Source: Alkanophaga liquidiphilum (GTDB lineage Archaea; Halobacteriota; Syntropharchaeia; Alkanophagales; B39-G2). Taken from it: 32,895 nt of DNA. The notes beneath the pieces are model-generated. The model was not told the DNA's origin. It saw nothing but the letters and a program-made list of their open reading frames with translations, and did not search any database. A program made the translations under genes and the position numbers. The first letter of the stretch is position 1. Every line of letters starts with the position of its first letter. Of the stretch, positions 7,851 to 14,497 are shown in pieces. The DNA is taken from contig JAPHEF010000022.1 of assembly GCA_029259535.1 (NCBI GenBank), positions 1 to 32,895 on the forward strand, in the 5' to 3' direction.

Positions 7851-8699
7851 TCATTTTGACAGGGCTGAAAAAGCCTCCTCGATTGTCAGAGGACAGTTTT
7901 TGTAGCCAAGTTTTTTGAAAAGGCGCACGATGCAAGGGGCTTCCAGTCCGTTAGCTTCAAGCAATTTTTCATCTGTGAGCATCTCCTTCACAGAGCCCTC
8001 CGCGACCGTCTCTTTATTCCTGCCCATAATGTAAATGCGGGTCGCGAGCTGTGGAGCTATTTCGACGTCCTGCGTCGTCGTTATTAGCGTGATTTTATGC
8101 TCCGCGTTTAGGAAATTCAAGAAGCTTATGAGCGTGTTTTTGCTCTCGGCATCCATGTTCGCAGTCGGCTCGTCCACGAGCAGAATACGGGGACGGACTG
8201 AGAGCACGGCAGCAATCGCCGCCCTCTTCTTTTCTCCGCCACTCAGCCGGAACGGCGGCTTTTCCAAAACTTCATCGAGCGAGAAAAGCTCCGTCAGCTC
8301 CTTTATACGCTCTAAAGCCTCCTCTCTTGGGATATCAAGCTGTGCGGGTCCGTATTCCAGATCCTCACGCACGGTTGCGCAGAAGAGCATGTCGTCGGCG
8401 TCCTGAAAGACGTAGCCTATGTTCCTGCGGAGCATCCTCGCGTTACGCTTTGTCAGACGCACGCCGAAAATCTTGACGTAGCCGCTCTCTGGCTGCAGCA
8501 AGCCGTCAAGGAGCATGAGGAGCGTGCTCTTCCCAGAACCGTTCGGACCAAGGATCACAACACGCTCGCCGCTCCTCACGCAGATGCTCGCACGCCTCAC
8601 GCCTACCGTCCCGTCTGGATACCTGTAGCTGACTTCGTGAGCTTCCACCGCCACCATGTCGCTCTTATCCAGTTTGCAACTCATTTCCTCCGCACTCAC
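7851..8699 (-). CDS. cbiO: energy-coupling ATPase of a nickel/cobalt ECF transporter
   Basis: 282 residues. Walker A GPNGSGKST near 53-61, Q-loop in YVFQDADDMLF, ABC signature LSGGEKKRAAIAA, Walker B ILLVDEPTANMD and a switch region with TTTQD, where the usual switch His (THD/THR) is Gln. It powers the CbiMNQO transporter. It is last in a four-gene minus-strand operon M-N-Q-O. The start is a GTG abutting the cbiQ stop; an ATG at 8684 with GGAGG nearby is an alternative. The metal is probably nickel, since the window encodes a [NiFe] hydrogenase and an F430-type enzyme, but cobalt cannot be excluded. Confidence 0.92.
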   Translation of the reverse strand: MSAEEMSCKLDKSDMVAVEAHEVSYRYPDGTVGVRRASICVRSGERVVILGPNGSGKSTLLMLLDGLLQPESGYVKIFGVRLTKRNARMLRRNIGYVFQDADDMLFCATVREDLEYGPAQLDIPREEALERIKELTELFSLDEVLEKPPFRLSGGEKKRAAIAAVLSVRPRILLVDEPTANMDAESKNTLISFLNFLNAEHKITLITTTQDVEIAPQLATRIYIMGRNKETVAEGSVKEMLTDEKLLEANGLEAPCIVRLFKKLGYKNCPLTIEEAFSALSK

Positions 8700-9515
8700 T
8701 CAAATGCGAACGCCATGAAGAATTACTGTTGCGCTCAAAAGCAATGAGAGCAAAAGAAATAAAAAATCTTTTGGCTTTAACTGCGTTTCACGGGTGTAAG
8801 TCTTAACTTCGGCGCTGTAACCTCTGGCGACCGCGGCAAGATGCACACGCTCGCCACGCTCCAAAGCCCGCAAGAAGAATACACCGAGCGTCTCGCCGCC
8901 AAGTCGCCACGTCTTCCTAAGTTTTTCATGCTTGAAGGTGCGGCTCTCTCTGGCGACGAGCAGCCTGTAAACCTCGTTGAGGAAGAGAAACATGTAGCGG
9001 TAAGCGATGGCGAGGACCGAGACAAAGCCGCTTGGCAGCCGTAACGCCCGCATCGCAGAAAGAAGCGACGAGAACCGCGTCGTCAGAATCAGAAGAACGA
9101 GAAGCGAAACACACGCGAAGACCCGGGCTGTGAAGTTCGTGACATAGAACATGCCCTCGTGCGTAATTTTTAAGCCTAAAGGGAGATTTAAAAGCGGCGC
9201 CCCCTCTGTAAGGAATGCCCAGGGCAGGACTACGACGAAAGAAAATGCAGGAATGAGCGTGACCCTTGCGGCGTAGGCTCTCAACGGAATTTTCGAAAGC
9301 ACGGCGAGCAAGAACGACAGGAATATGATAAAAAAGGATATGGGTGGGCTGTCAGAAATCGCAACAAAAAATACGAGAATAAGGAGGGAGACGAGCTTCA
9401 CTCTCGCATCTATGCTTTGCAGCACGCCCTTTTGCGACGCAATACTCTCAGTAACAAGGAAGTCTCGCAAGAGCTTCGTTATTTCCTTCAGCGATGCCTC
9501 GAGTATCTCCCTCAC
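8700..9515 (-). CDS. cbiQ: transmembrane T component of the nickel/cobalt ECF transporter
   Basis: 271 residues. After an N-terminal stretch come IDARVKLVSLLILVFFVA, the classical CbiQ entry motif, and several membrane helices. Two charged coupling segments, ESRTF near residue 197 and ALERGERVHLAAVARGY near 220-236 (the A-R-G type motifs), contact the ATPase. A GTG start is used. It lies between the CbiN-like gene and cbiO on the minus strand with gaps of 12 and zero bases. Confidence 0.9.
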   Translation of the reverse strand: MREILEASLKEITKLLRDFLVTESIASQKGVLQSIDARVKLVSLLILVFFVAISDSPPISFFIIFLSFLLAVLSKIPLRAYAARVTLIPAFSFVVVLPWAFLTEGAPLLNLPLGLKITHEGMFYVTNFTARVFACVSLLVLLILTTRFSSLLSAMRALRLPSGFVSVLAIAYRYMFLFLNEVYRLLVARESRTFKHEKLRKTWRLGGETLGVFFLRALERGERVHLAAVARGYSAEVKTYTRETQLKPKDFLFLLLSLLLSATVILHGVRI

Positions 9516-9527
9516 TGCTCTTACGCC

Positions 9528-9842
9528 TCAAGGCTTTTTCAGCAACGTCCCAATGCCCACTGCGAGCAGGAGCACGACGAGGCTGCCGACAATCCCTGAG
9601 ATTATGCCGCCGAGTGCGGGGTTGCCAAGCGCGGGGACGTCGTAGTCTGGCATCGGCGGGTTTTCGTAAATCGGTATTTCCTCGGCGCCAAATTCCTCAC
9701 CGACGTTCTCTAAGGGCTCGGAGTAGCCGACACGCTCACAAGCAATGCCGAAAAGCGGACTTATGAGCACCATCACCACTACCGCAACTATGGTCAGGAG
9801 CACCCAACGCTCACGCAGCCACTCCACTCCCACTTCAAACAC
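9528..9842 (-). CDS. CbiN/PDGLE-type small subunit of the nickel/cobalt transporter
   Basis: 104 residues with one membrane helix at each end (about 13-33 and 76-98) and an extracellular loop rich in Glu and Pro between them. That topology is shared by the small partner of CbiM/NikM (CbiN, NikN or the PDGLE-domain NikL). The position between cbiM and cbiQ supports it; the residues themselves are little conserved. A GTG start overlaps the cbiM stop by eight bases. Confidence 0.75.
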   Translation of the reverse strand: MFEVGVEWLRERWVLLTIVAVVVMVLISPLFGIACERVGYSEPLENVGEEFGAEEIPIYENPPMPDYDVPALGNPALGGIISGIVGSLVVLLLAVGIGTLLKKP

Positions 9843-10503
9843 CCCCCTCCGTCGCAGTCGTAAGCTCCAAAGCCGAAGCCAAGAGGTCCGCTCGCACTCG
9901 CAGCGTGTATGCGACGACCGCTGCAGTTATCACTCCTTCGATGATGCCGAGGGCAGCGTGCCAGCCTGCCATCACGGGCACGGTCACGCCAATGCCGTAG
10001 CGGAACGCTGAAGAGATGCCAATTTCGATGCCTGCGAACGCCGCAGCTGCCGTGATTCCAAGCCAGCCGCCGAAGAATGCGCCAAAAATCTTGCCACCGT
10101 CGCCGCTGACCCTTGACGCGATGGACTTATAAACGTAGTAGCCGATGAAGCAGTCAACGATTGCCATGTTCCAGACGTTAGCGCCGAGCGCCGTGATGCC
10201 GCCGTCGCCGAAAAGCAAGCACTGGATTACGAGCACGACCGTCATGGCAAGGGCGCCTGCGTAGGGACCGAGGAAGATTGCGGCGAGGGCGCCGCCGACA
10301 AAGTGCGCCGACGTCCCGCCGGGAATCGGCCAGTTCAGCATCTGCGCCGCAAAAATAGCAGCGGCGAGCACTCCGAGTAGCGGCACTTGACGCTCCTGAA
10401 GTATGTCTTTCGAGCGGCGGAGCGCAAAGAATAAGACTATTGCGCTCAACACGTAGAACAACACGAATACCCATGCATCCAAATAGCCGTCAGGTATGTG
10501 CAT
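9835..10503 (-). CDS. cbiM: substrate-specific S component of a nickel/cobalt transporter
   Basis: 222 residues, about seven membrane segments. The N-terminal MHIPDGYLD is the hallmark of CbiM/NikM, where the free amino group and His2 ligate the metal ion. The second ligand region is GGTSAHFVGGALAAIFLGPYAG near 64-85, with the conserved His. GGGGGT sits before the ATG. First gene of the operon. Nickel is the more likely cargo in this context (F430 and [NiFe]); the sequence does not by itself separate Ni from Co. Confidence 0.92.
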   Translation of the reverse strand: MHIPDGYLDAWVFVLFYVLSAIVLFFALRRSKDILQERQVPLLGVLAAAIFAAQMLNWPIPGGTSAHFVGGALAAIFLGPYAGALAMTVVLVIQCLLFGDGGITALGANVWNMAIVDCFIGYYVYKSIASRVSGDGGKIFGAFFGGWLGITAAAAFAGIEIGISSAFRYGIGVTVPVMAGWHAALGIIEGVITAAVVAYTLRVRADLLASALELTTATEGGV

Positions 10504-10535
10504 GTTACCCCCAAATTTCTGAACTATTTGTGTTG

Positions 10536-10543
10536 TTTTAAAA
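10536..10543 (-). promoter_or_regulatory. TATA box of the nickel/cobalt transporter operon
   Basis: TTTTAAAA lies about 33 bases before the cbiM ATG, predicting a transcript start near 10514 and an 11-base leader that contains the GGGGGT ribosome site. No metal-responsive operator is obvious in the 133-base spacer. Confidence 0.4.
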
Positions 10544-10636
10544 CTTTTGGTAATAATTCGCTTTAGCCGTAAATGATGATAAGCAGCTGACTACGGGAGT
10601 GGCGTCCAGTTCAGCTCAGCTCATAAGGCTCTTCAA

Positions 10637-11308
10637 TCAGAAACAGGAGATTAACAGCGAAAGTAGTCCTATGATAAATATTGCGGGGAAGTTCCCGGCG
10701 CCGCCGACGCTAAGGAAGGCGCTTCCCTCATCCTTCTCCTCTAACGCCAAAATCCTGAAGACCACACCCACGAGTATGCCGAGAATCGCAGACGTGAATA
10801 TCAGCGGCGCTGCGTTTTCTTGACAAAGGAGGAAGCCAAGGGGGATTGCGAAAATACCAACGTAGCTTGGGACTGTAACTCCGACGCCACCCGTCATTTC
10901 GGAAATGAAATAAGTAAGAATGATGATTAGAAGTGTGAGCGTCGCCACTTCCAAAGGTGGGCATTTGCGCAGGAGGTAGGCAGAAAAAGCTACGGGCAAT
11001 ACAAAACCGCCAATGTTCAATGTTACCACGGAATTCTTCCCCTTCATACCCCCCTCTACTACAACGCCAAACATCTTTTTTATGAGCGCAAGCTCCCTTT
11101 CTGTGTATTTTGGCCTCGCTGTCGGCAGCGTGTAAACCGGAATTTCGACGAAGCTCCCCAAAAGCATGACTACGAGCACTGCAAGAAACTCAAGCGCAAG
11201 ACTACTACCGCTCTCGTATCTTGCGACGCAAAGGAAGACGCAAGGAATAAGAATAAGAGCGGAGACGTAAAAGAACTTTGCATCCGCAGCCCTTGAGAGC
11301 TTTATCAT
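10637..11308 (-). CDS. DUF1614-like integral membrane protein
   Basis: 223 residues with about seven membrane segments. A soluble cytoplasmic stretch (ARPKYTERELALIKKMFGV) is followed by VTLNIGGFVLPVAFSAYLL and by FISEMTGGVGVTVPSYVGIFAIPLG, glycine/proline-rich motifs I associate with the archaeal and bacterial DUF1614 family. Function is unknown. It lies just beyond the nickel transporter on the same strand but with a 133-base gap and an A/T-rich palindrome as its own promoter, so it is likely transcribed separately. Family assignment is from memory of motif pattern. Confidence 0.65.
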   Translation of the reverse strand: MIKLSRAADAKFFYVSALILIPCVFLCVARYESGSSLALEFLAVLVVMLLGSFVEIPVYTLPTARPKYTERELALIKKMFGVVVEGGMKGKNSVVTLNIGGFVLPVAFSAYLLRKCPPLEVATLTLLIIILTYFISEMTGGVGVTVPSYVGIFAIPLGFLLCQENAAPLIFTSAILGILVGVVFRILALEEKDEGSAFLSVGGAGNFPAIFIIGLLSLLISCF

Positions 11309-11329
11309 TGCATCTGTAATTAGTCAATA

Positions 11330-11347
11330 AAAGTTTTAAAAAACTTT
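11330..11347. promoter_or_regulatory. 18-bp palindrome over the DUF1614-like gene's TATA box
   Basis: AAAGTTTT-AA-AAAACTTT is a perfect eight-base inverted repeat around two bases. Its A/T core is placed about 26 bases before the DUF1614-like ATG at 11308, so it can act as the TATA box of a leaderless transcript. The palindrome would also suit binding of a dimeric regulator that blocks TBP. Seen: the symmetry and spacing. Inferred: the role. Confidence 0.45.
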
Positions 11348-11378
11348 CTAATTTGCACGTTCCGTGCATTGACGTTGC

Positions 11379-11610
11379 TTATCTAAACACAGTTTCAAAT
11401 TTCTGACGATATTTGATTACGTTCGCGGTCGCTCGAGTTGCCTTGATAGCGGCGCGCTCCGAGACGGGCGTCGTTTTCAAAGCTTCGGCCTCCAGGTTAT
11501 CGTTGCTGCTCATAGCCAAACGCAAGCCGACGCATTGGATGGTGTTGGGACCCTAAAGCTGCGTGAGCTTTCGTCTCGTGCGACGTGAGGATGACGCAGC
11601 CCCGTGACAC
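11379..11610 (-). pseudogene. small unrecognised gene, apparently frameshifted
   Basis: The 380-base spacer between divergent genes (11309-11688) has coding-like GC content. On the minus strand, one frame from TTG 11619 or GTG 11610 reads VSRGCVILTSHETKAHAALG. The next frame, from about 11552 to a TAA at 11379-11381, continues as PNTIQCVGLRLAMSSNDN and a charged helical tail. Removing one base in the GGGACCC run near 11548-11554 joins the two. The second part alone is a 44-residue frame from ATG 11513. I do not recognise the protein. The break could be a real pseudogene lesion or a sequencing error. The same stretch can also form hairpins (11558-11564 with 11594-11600; 11625-11629 with 11638-11642), so a structured RNA is the alternative. 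Confidence 0.35.
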
Positions 11611-11640
11611 ATAGAGCAAACGTGCCTCGGTGGAAAGCGA

Positions 11641-11661
11641 GGAAAAATCGTAACTTATATC
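11641..11661 (+). promoter_or_regulatory. metVF promoter with a 14-base element shared with the hydrogenase operon
   Basis: GGAAAAATCGTAAC (11641-11654) is immediately followed by a TATA-like CTTATAT. A start near 11684 is predicted, making metV nearly leaderless, in agreement with the absence of a ribosome site before its ATG. The identical 14 bases occur again at 13354-13367 ahead of the hydrogenase operon. Confidence 0.5.
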
Positions 11662-11688
11662 AAAGGGGTCTGCTTAGCACATCTACAT

Positions 11689-12363
11689 ATGATAATCACG
11701 AAAGAGAAACCAGTAGAAGAAATATTAAGCTACATCGAGCCTTACAAGAGCGTGCTCGTCGTGGGCTGTGACGGCTGCGTCCAGCCGCCTCGTGGGCTGC
11801 GGGAGGCTGAAAAACTCGCGTCCATGATTGAAATGGCGAGGAAAGCCAAGGGGCAGGAGGTTAAGGTGGCGGCAACGACCGTTACGAGACAGTGCTGCAT
11901 CGAAGGACTGCGCAACCAAATCAATGTTGATGGTTATGAGGCTGTTGTCTCGATGGCGTGTGGCATCGGCGTGCAAGTGCTCACGATGGTCTTTCCTGAG
12001 GTCCAGACGTTTCCCGCTCAGAACACGGTCTTCATAGGCTACGAGGAGAAGCGGGAGGGCAACATGTATGAAGCGTGCGTCGCCTGCGGCGACTGCATGC
12101 TCGGCTACACAGGGGGAATCTGCCCGGTGGCGAGGTGCGCAAAGAGCCTCATGAACGGACCTTGCGGCGGATGCGTCGAGGGCAAGTGCGAGGTTGAAGT
12201 CGAGATCCGGGACTGGAAAGGCGAGGTCGTGGAGGTTGTGAAGAACGACTGCGCTTGGTATTTGATATTCAACAGGCTGAAAGAGATTGGGCGGCTCGAC
12301 CTTTACCGCATGTATCGCCCACCGAAGAACTGGGCACTCGCAACCGGTCCGAGGAGGTTGTAG
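11689..12363 (+). CDS. metV: MetV-type Fe-S/zinc partner of methylene-tetrahydro(methano)pterin/folate reductase
   Basis: 224 residues, rich in cysteine. VGCDGC near 26-31, RQCCIEGL near 66-73, ACGIG near 90, and a C-terminal array CVACGDC / CPVARCAKSLMNGPCGGCVEGKCEV near 128-167 match the MTHFR C-terminal-like (MetV) family. MetV pairs with MetF in acetogens and in several archaea lacking the F420 enzyme Mer, linking MetF to ferredoxin, Hdr or other donors. metF follows 12 bases later. The ATG at 11689 has no ribosome site, as expected for a leaderless transcript. Confidence 0.85.
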   Translation: MIITKEKPVEEILSYIEPYKSVLVVGCDGCVQPPRGLREAEKLASMIEMARKAKGQEVKVAATTVTRQCCIEGLRNQINVDGYEAVVSMACGIGVQVLTMVFPEVQTFPAQNTVFIGYEEKREGNMYEACVACGDCMLGYTGGICPVARCAKSLMNGPCGGCVEGKCEVEVEIRDWKGEVVEVVKNDCAWYLIFNRLKEIGRLDLYRMYRPPKNWALATGPRRL

Positions 12364-12375
12364 GGGGTGGTTTTG

Positions 12376-13317
12376 ATGGCGAAGGAACGGAAGGCGTTTT
12401 CAAACTTGATGAAAGCCATAGAGCGTGGCGAGTTCGTTTACACGGGTGAGCTCGAGCCGCACAGGAGCATAGACTTATCGGACGTGAAGGACTGGGCTAC
12501 GACGCTCAAAAACACCGGAAAAATAATAGCGGCGAATGTCACCGACAACCCGAGGAGCGACTCTGCGATCAGCTCGCTCGTCGCCGCTTACATCGTGCAG
12601 CGGGACACAGGGCTTGAGACCGTTTATCAGCTGAGAACTGCAGACCGCAACCGCCTGGCGTTGCTTTCCGACATTCTTGGGGCGGCGGCGCTCGGCTTGA
12701 GGAATATATTGGCTCTGACGGGCGACCACACGAAAATAGGGACGACGCCTGCCGCGAAGCCTGTTTTCGACTTCGACTCTGCCCATCTCGTAGCGCTCAT
12801 CCACAACTTAGTTTACGAGGGCAAAGACCTTGACGGCAACGAGGTTCACGGTCCAAAACCCGAGATTAATGTGGGCGTCGCCGGCAACCCGAACATGGAC
12901 CCGCTCGAAGCTGAGGTGCTGAAGCTGGAGCGCAAGGCGGAGGTCGGCGCCGACTTCGTGCAGACGCAAGTGATTTTCGACGTCGAGGTCGCACGGCGTT
13001 TCTTAAAAGCGGTGGAGCACATCGGAATCCCAGTGCTCATTGGTATCTTTCCGCCTCGCTCCTACGGGCAGGCGTCATTCTTCGACAAATACGTGCCGGG
13101 CGTTACAGTCCCGGAAGAGTTCCTCGAAGCCTTTAAGAAGTTCAAGGAAATCGAGGACAAAGAACGACGCAAGGAGAAAATCAACGAGTATAACGTGGAA
13201 TACTTCGTGAACTTCATCAAGGAGGTGAAAAAGGAAAAGGCGTGCGCCGGCATCCACATCATGGCGGTCGGCTACCCCGATGTCATTGGTCCAATCATAG
13301 AAGGGGTGGAAAAATAA
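12376..13317 (+). CDS. metF: methylene-tetrahydrofolate/tetrahydromethanopterin reductase
   Basis: 313 residues of a TIM-barrel MetF. FVYTGELEPHRSIDLSD holds the catalytic-type Glu near residue 20. NVTDNPRSDSAISSLVAA, ILALTGDHTKIGTTPAAKPVFDFDS (the GDHP-like FAD loop), EINVGVAGNPN and QTQVIFDVEVARRF follow in family order. It interconverts methylene- and methyl-pterin in the Wood-Ljungdahl or reverse methanogenesis route. I choose ATG 12376 because GGGGG at 12363-12367 precedes it properly; GTG 12367 overlaps that site. Partner metV lies upstream. ANME-1 and relatives carry MetF in place of Mer. Confidence 0.9.
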   Translation: MAKERKAFSNLMKAIERGEFVYTGELEPHRSIDLSDVKDWATTLKNTGKIIAANVTDNPRSDSAISSLVAAYIVQRDTGLETVYQLRTADRNRLALLSDILGAAALGLRNILALTGDHTKIGTTPAAKPVFDFDSAHLVALIHNLVYEGKDLDGNEVHGPKPEINVGVAGNPNMDPLEAEVLKLERKAEVGADFVQTQVIFDVEVARRFLKAVEHIGIPVLIGIFPPRSYGQASFFDKYVPGVTVPEEFLEAFKKFKEIEDKERRKEKINEYNVEYFVNFIKEVKKEKACAGIHIMAVGYPDVIGPIIEGVEK

Positions 13318-13348
13318 TTCCCCCCCATTATTTGTGCCACGGGGGGAA
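13318..13348. terminator. hairpin after metF
   Basis: TTCCCCCC (13318-13325) and GGGGGGAA (13341-13348) form a perfect eight-base stem with a 15-base loop, starting directly after the metF stop codon. It separates the metVF unit from the hydrogenase promoter 6 bases further on. Confidence 0.55.
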
Positions 13349-13353
13349 CTCGT

Positions 13354-13376
13354 GGAAAAATCGTAACATTTTTATC
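13354..13376 (+). promoter_or_regulatory. hydrogenase operon promoter with the shared 14-base element
   Basis: GGAAAAATCGTAAC (13354-13367) is followed by a TATA-like TTTTTATC (13369-13376). The predicted start near 13399 leaves a short leader holding TAGGAGG at 13405-13411. The element is identical to that before metV, suggesting common control or a shared strong BRE-type context. Confidence 0.5.
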
Positions 13377-13411
13377 TAACCATCTGGAATACGAAAGCGG
13401 GGCGTAGGAGG

Positions 13412-13876
13412 ATGAAACTGGCGGCTGTTGAGAAGAACTCGGCAAAAGGCAATGATGCGGGGGGCAAGTTTTGCAGCTTTTGCAGGAAGAAGTCGCCATG
13501 GGTATTCCACGTGAACACCGGTTCGTGCAACAACTGTGACATTGAGATCGTAGCGGCTCTGACGCCGAGGTTCGACGTCGAACGCTTCGGCATCCTGCTG
13601 GAGGGCAGCCCGAGGCACGCGGACATCCTCTTGGTCACGGGGCCGGTTACGAGACAGGCGGCTCCAAGGGTGCGCCGAGTTTACGAGCAGACGCCGGAAC
13701 CAAAGCTTGTAATGGGCATCGGAACCTGCACGGCGACAGGTGGCGTCTTCAAAGGCGGCTATAACATCGTCGGACCGCTCGACAAGATAATCCCCGTAGA
13801 CATCTACGTCATCGGCTGCCCACCGAGACCACAGGCTATAATTGACGGCGTCGTGAAGGCGTTAGAAAAGTTGTAA
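13412..13876 (+). CDS. group 4 [NiFe] hydrogenase small subunit (NuoB/HycG/MbhJ-like)
   Basis: 154 residues. SPWVFHVNTGSCNNCDIEIVA near 29-49 is the Ech/Mbh/Hyf small-subunit signature with two cluster cysteines. GIGTCTATGG near 109-118 and IGCPPRPQAII near 136-146 provide the others, together holding the proximal [4Fe-4S] cluster. It passes electrons between the ferredoxin-like subunit and the [NiFe] site. First gene of an eight-gene operon. The TAGGAGG ribosome site touches the ATG with no spacer, which is odd; a nearby non-ATG start is possible. Residues 19-24 (SFCRKK) add further cysteine. Confidence 0.92.
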   Translation: MKLAAVEKNSAKGNDAGGKFCSFCRKKSPWVFHVNTGSCNNCDIEIVAALTPRFDVERFGILLEGSPRHADILLVTGPVTRQAAPRVRRVYEQTPEPKLVMGIGTCTATGGVFKGGYNIVGPLDKIIPVDIYVIGCPPRPQAIIDGVVKALEKL

Positions 13877-13908
13877 GCTTGGGTTAGCGTGACAGGAGGG
13901 TTGATAAA

Positions 13909-14496
13909 ATGCTCGTGGAGTTGGGGGCGTTGCTGGCGGTCGCTGCCTTCGCAGCGTCCGAGTTCAAAGATTTTTACTACTCAATAGCAGCGTTAATCGC
14001 CTTAGGCGTCATACTGTCGTTAATGTTAGAGGTTTCAGAAGCGGCTTTGAACTTCGTCACGATGGCAGTTCTGGTTCCGGGAATTTTGCTCTGGACTCTC
14101 AGGAAGACGGGGGTGCGAGAAGACAGTGCGGCGTTCAGTGGCATGCCGTCCGTCGCAGTTCTCTTAATGATGCTCCTTGTCACGACGTATCCTGCGCTGC
14201 TTTTTCTCGATGCGTTAAACATCTCAAATGTTGGAATTTATGGCGCTCTTATCATTCTAATAGGGGCATACTGCATGCTCACGAAATCCGACGCTTTGAA
14301 AGTGTTGATAGGCTTCGTGATGGTCGAGGCGGGCTTCCACCAGATATTAAGCGTTACCGCTCATTCGCCATCTCTGAGTGTCGTCCTGCATGCCGTTCTT
14401 TTGATCGCAATCCTCACGGGCGTTTACATCGTGATTACCATACATGAGAGGACAGGAAGCTTCAGCACAATGAATCTAAAGGCGTTGAGGTGGTAA
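13909..14496 (+). CDS. HyfE-like membrane subunit of group 4 hydrogenase (NuoK-type)
   Basis: 195 residues with about six membrane segments. The region YGALIILIGAYCMLTKSDALKVLIGFVMVEAGFHQILS carries the MrpC/NuoK-like helix pair with a buried Glu (VMVEAGFHQ), as in HyfE. It lies after the small subunit and before the first antiporter-like subunit, where HyfE is expected. AGGAGGG precedes the ATG. Likely part of the ion-conducting membrane arm. Confidence 0.8.
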   Translation: MLVELGALLAVAAFAASEFKDFYYSIAALIALGVILSLMLEVSEAALNFVTMAVLVPGILLWTLRKTGVREDSAAFSGMPSVAVLLMMLLVTTYPALLFLDALNISNVGIYGALIILIGAYCMLTKSDALKVLIGFVMVEAGFHQILSVTAHSPSLSVVLHAVLLIAILTGVYIVITIHERTGSFSTMNLKALRW

Positions 14497-14497
14497 A

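Noticed and set aside
11558..11600. Hairpin that might be an H/ACA guide RNA in the long spacer
   Set aside because: The distance from the putative pocket to an ACA is too long and no kink-turn motif is visible; the segment is better explained as part of a small coding frame.
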